Shown here: positions 61,898 through 64,000 of the stretch, piece by piece | How positions within the stretch are numbered: the stretch's first letter is position 1 | Layout: each line of letters opens with the position of its first letter | NCBI GenBank assembly: GCA_022041995.1 | Contig: CP074390.1 | Span: 434,001-498,000 of the forward strand | Direction of reading: 5' to 3' | DNA length: 64,000 nt | DNA from: Cupriavidus necator | Lineage (GTDB): Bacteria; Pseudomonadota; Gammaproteobacteria; Burkholderiales; Burkholderiaceae | The notes under the pieces: generated by a model | Told to the model about the DNA's origin: nothing | What the model saw: the letters and a program-made list of their open reading frames with translations, nothing else | The model's database searches: none | Made by a program: the position numbers and the translations under genes

Positions 61898-62637
61898 TGG
61901 CGTGCCTCCCGGATCTCCACGGGCGTCGAGAAGACATAGCCCTCGCTGCGCACGGTCTTGATGTAGCGGGGCTCGCGCGCATCGTCCTTGAGGTGCTGGC
62001 GCAAGCGGCTGACCAGCAGGTCGATCGAGCGTTCGAACATTTCCGCTTCGCGGCCCTGCGTGAGGCTGAGCAGCTGGTCGCGGTTAAGCACGCGCTGCGG
62101 ATGGTCGACAAAGACGCGCAGCAGGCGGTATTCCGCGCCGCTCAGCGCGACGATGACGCCATCCTGGTCAATCAGGTGGCGGGCGGTGGTGTCCAGCTGC
62201 CAGTCGCCAAAAGCAAGCAGCTGCCCGGCCTCGGTGATCTGCAGGTTGGGCGGAAGCATCCGGGTCCGCCGCAGCACCGCCTTGATGCGGGCCAGCAGCT
62301 CGCGTGCGGCGAAAGGCTTGGCAAGATAGTCGTCGGCGCCCATTTCCAGGCCGACGATGCGGTCGGTCTCGTCGCTGCGCGCGGTCAGCATCAGCACCGG
62401 GGTGGCCTTGTGCTTGCCCGCCCGCAGTTCACGGCACAGCACCAGGCCATCGTCGCCCGGCATCATCACATCCAGCACGATCAGGTCGACGTTGTTGACG
62501 TCCAGGAACGAGCGCATGTGCCGCCCGTCCGGCGCCACGGTAACGCGCAAGCCGTTCTTGGTGAGATAGGTGGAGACCAGTTCACGGATTTCGCGGTCGT
62601 CATCCACGATCAGGATGTGGTCGGTGTGTGCGTCCAT
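61894..62637 (-). CDS. OmpR-family response regulator
   Basis: 247 residues from ATG 62637. The receiver has DHILIVDDDREIREL, phosphorylation Asp in DLIVLDVMMPGDDG and Lys in DDYLAKPFAARELL. The C-terminal winged helix is of the OmpR type (GAEYRLLRVFVDHPQRVLNR, LLVSRLRQHL). It precedes the kinase, with which it overlaps by 4 bases. It probably activates the adjacent efflux gene, inferred from position. Confidence 0.93.
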   Translation of the reverse strand: MDAHTDHILIVDDDREIRELVSTYLTKNGLRVTVAPDGRHMRSFLDVNNVDLIVLDVMMPGDDGLVLCRELRAGKHKATPVLMLTARSDETDRIVGLEMGADDYLAKPFAARELLARIKAVLRRTRMLPPNLQITEAGQLLAFGDWQLDTTARHLIDQDGVIVALSGAEYRLLRVFVDHPQRVLNRDQLLSLTQGREAEMFERSIDLLVSRLRQHLKDDAREPRYIKTVRSEGYVFSTPVEIREARQ

Positions 62638-62750
62638 CGGTGTCACCTTGGCATATTGATTGAAAACCGCCAGGCGCGGCGCCGGGCACCGAAAGATTAA
62701 CGCAATACGGCGCGACGGGTATTCCCCCATCGCGCCGCGGGTGCGTCCGC

Positions 62751-63461
62751 TCAATGCCCTGCGCTCTGGCCGCCGTCTACATGCAGGATCTCGCCGGTGA
62801 CAAACGGTGCGCTGTCGAGATACAGGACAGCATCGACGATATCGCGCATCTCGCCCATATGACCCACGGGGTGCAGCGCGCTCAGCCCCGCATGGGTTTC
62901 GGGCGGATGCATCGGCGACTTGATGATGCCGGGCGAGACAGCATTCGCGCGGATGCCGGTCTTGGCGTACTCGATGGCCAGCGACTTGGTCGCGGCGTTC
63001 AGCCCCCCCTTGGTCAGCGAGGCCAGCACCGACGGCACCCCGCTGATCGCATGGTCGACCAGGCTGGTCGTGATGCTGACCACGTGGCCGCTGCGGTGCT
63101 TCTCCATTTCGGCGATGGCCAGCTGCGTGATATGGAAGAAGCCCGTCAGGTTAATGCCGGTGGCGGCCGCGTAGTCCTCGTCGGTATAGCTGGTGAACGG
63201 CTTGGCGATGAAGATGCCGGCGTTGTTGACCAGGGTGTCGATGCGCCCGAACCTTGCCACGGCCTCGGCGATGACGCGGCGCGCCGTGGACGGATCGGCA
63301 ATATCGCCGGCGACTGCCAGGATGTCCTGGTCGTCCGACGGCTTGATGGTGCGCGCGGTGGCGACAACGCGATGGCCACGTTCCCGGAACGCCTTGACCA
63401 GTTCAGCGCCAATGCCTTGCGATGCGCCCGTGATGACAACGACTTTCTGTGCTGCGCTCAT
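62751..63461 (-). CDS. SDR-family protein lacking the catalytic tyrosine
   Basis: 236 residues from ATG 63461; the longer frame to 63881 is unsupported. Cofactor motif TGASQGIG, then NNAGIF and SITTSLVDHAISG. The YXXXK position reads ASLTK, so Ala replaces the catalytic Tyr while Lys is kept. The C-terminal ILHVDGGQSAGH is standard. Such SDRs may bind a cofactor without normal redox catalysis. It is divergent from the LysR gene that runs off the window. Confidence 0.85.
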   Translation of the reverse strand: MSAAQKVVVITGASQGIGAELVKAFRERGHRVVATARTIKPSDDQDILAVAGDIADPSTARRVIAEAVARFGRIDTLVNNAGIFIAKPFTSYTDEDYAAATGINLTGFFHITQLAIAEMEKHRSGHVVSITTSLVDHAISGVPSVLASLTKGGLNAATKSLAIEYAKTGIRANAVSPGIIKSPMHPPETHAGLSALHPVGHMGEMRDIVDAVLYLDSAPFVTGEILHVDGGQSAGH

Positions 63462-63698
63462 TTTCTTGAACCTCGATGTAGATGGAATCGGCTTGCTTGC
63501 CGGTCGGGCCGGCGGCTCCGATGGGTTCCAATCTAGGCAATTCCCTTTCGCATTCGAAGACCTCGGCGGCACAAACAGTCTTGCGCCACAAGCACAAATA
63601 GAGGGGACGAATCCTCCGGCGCCCATGGCACACGCCGCCTTGCGGTCACTTCGGCGCCGCCCACGGCCCGGACATCGACATCTGCCAGTGGCGCACAT

Positions 63699-64000
63699 AT
63701 GATGGATACATCGCTTGACCCGGTGCGGCCTGCAGTCGCAAGCAAAGAAATGAAACGGCAATTCGATGACCTTCAGCTTGGCAGCATCGAGCTGTTCTGC
63801 CTGGCCGCCGAGCTGGGTAGCTTCACCGCGGCGGCAGTGGCCGCGGGCGTGACACCGCCCGCAGTCAGCCGCACTGTGCAAAGGCTGGAAGAGCGCCTGG
63901 GGGTGCGGCTCTTCGTGCGGACCACGCGGCAGATCCGCCTGACCGACGAAGGACGGGTGTATTTCGAGCAGAGCCGCGGCGCACTGGCGCAGCTGGTGGA
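63699..64000 (+). CDS. LysR-family transcriptional regulator (3' end outside window)
   Basis: About 100 residues visible. The winged helix-turn-helix reads SIELFCLAAELGSFTAAAVA and GVTPPAVSRTVQRLEERLGV, then TRQIRLTDEGRVYF. Starts at 63699, 63702 and 63750 are in frame; the longer one adds a 17-residue tail. It is divergent from the SDR gene, with a 237-base shared gap, and probably regulates it. Confidence 0.88.
   Translation, partial: MMDTSLDPVRPAVASKEMKRQFDDLQLGSIELFCLAAELGSFTAAAVAAGVTPPAVSRTVQRLEERLGVRLFVRTTRQIRLTDEGRVYFEQSRGALAQLV

Noticed and set aside
1..64000. tRNA, rRNA, integrase, transposase or phage genes
   Set aside because: None could be recognised on either strand by motifs or protein families; the repeats present do not come with transposases.

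Overview
The window is GC-rich, densely coded DNA of the Burkholderiaceae type, most likely a Cupriavidus second chromosome or megaplasmid. The grounds are family content and gene style: many LysR, TetR, GntR, MarR and AraC regulators beside catabolic operons, AAHS-type MFS carriers, a Burkholderia-type porin fragment, ATGA start/stop overlaps and few core genes. I saw no tRNA, rRNA, CRISPR array, transposase or replication origin.

Layout. (1) 1-7400, minus strand: a complete Nit1C-type cluster (Sll0783/MSMEG_0572 protein, frameshifted nitrilase, radical SAM protein, GNAT, AIR-synthase-like protein, MSMEG_0570 protein, MSMEG_0569 flavoprotein). It runs on into an LnmK-like acyltransferase/decarboxylase and a methylmalonyl-CoA mutase, with a divergent MocR-type regulator at 7772. 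(2) 9302-16899: an LLM-oxidoreductase remnant, an Old Yellow Enzyme, a LysR regulator, then a TetR regulator divergent from a VOC protein, FAD monooxygenase, DUF485 and solute:Na+ symporter operon. (3) 17315-31032: an aromatic CoA-ester/gentisate operon: MFS carrier, indolepyruvate-type 2-oxoacid oxidoreductase (two genes), thioesterase, salicylyl-CoA 5-hydroxylase, gentisate dioxygenase, FAH-family hydrolase, nitrilase, maleate isomerase, flavin reductase and a MarR regulator. (4) 31239-40217: an AraC regulator and an indole/isatin-type cluster (SDR, StyA-like monooxygenase, flavin reductase, desaturase-like flavoprotein, isatin-hydrolase-like cyclase, outer-membrane channel) followed by a PAS adenylate cyclase. 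(5) 40529-47992: a BPL_N protein, a split urea-carboxylase-like enzyme (biotin carboxylase/BCCP plus a PxpB-PxpC fusion), a YcsI/DUF1445 protein, an MFS carrier and a GntR regulator. (6) 48100-64000: mixed genes, including an LprI-like protein, nitronate monooxygenase, DJ-1 protein, trypsin-like protease with a LuxR regulator, nitroreductase, disulfide oxidoreductase, MaoC protein, HxlR regulator, epoxide-hydrolase-like enzyme, truncated MFS pump, NodT efflux channel, two-component system, SDR and a LysR gene running off the end.

How the genes work together (inference). Region 3 reads as one route: uptake, oxidative decarboxylation of an aryl 2-oxoacid to an aryl-CoA, 5-hydroxylation to gentisyl-CoA, thioester hydrolysis, ring cleavage, hydrolysis of maleylpyruvate and isomerisation of maleate to fumarate. 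Region 4 reads as indole oxidation to isatin and its hydrolysis. Region 5 has every part of a urea-carboxylase-like enzyme on two polypeptides.

A recurrent oddity is that five genes (nitrilase, MFS at 17315, second oxidoreductase subunit, BPL_N, NodT) are each restored by adding exactly one G inside a G run. This suggests homopolymer undercalling in the underlying sequence, or else genuine slippage mutations.
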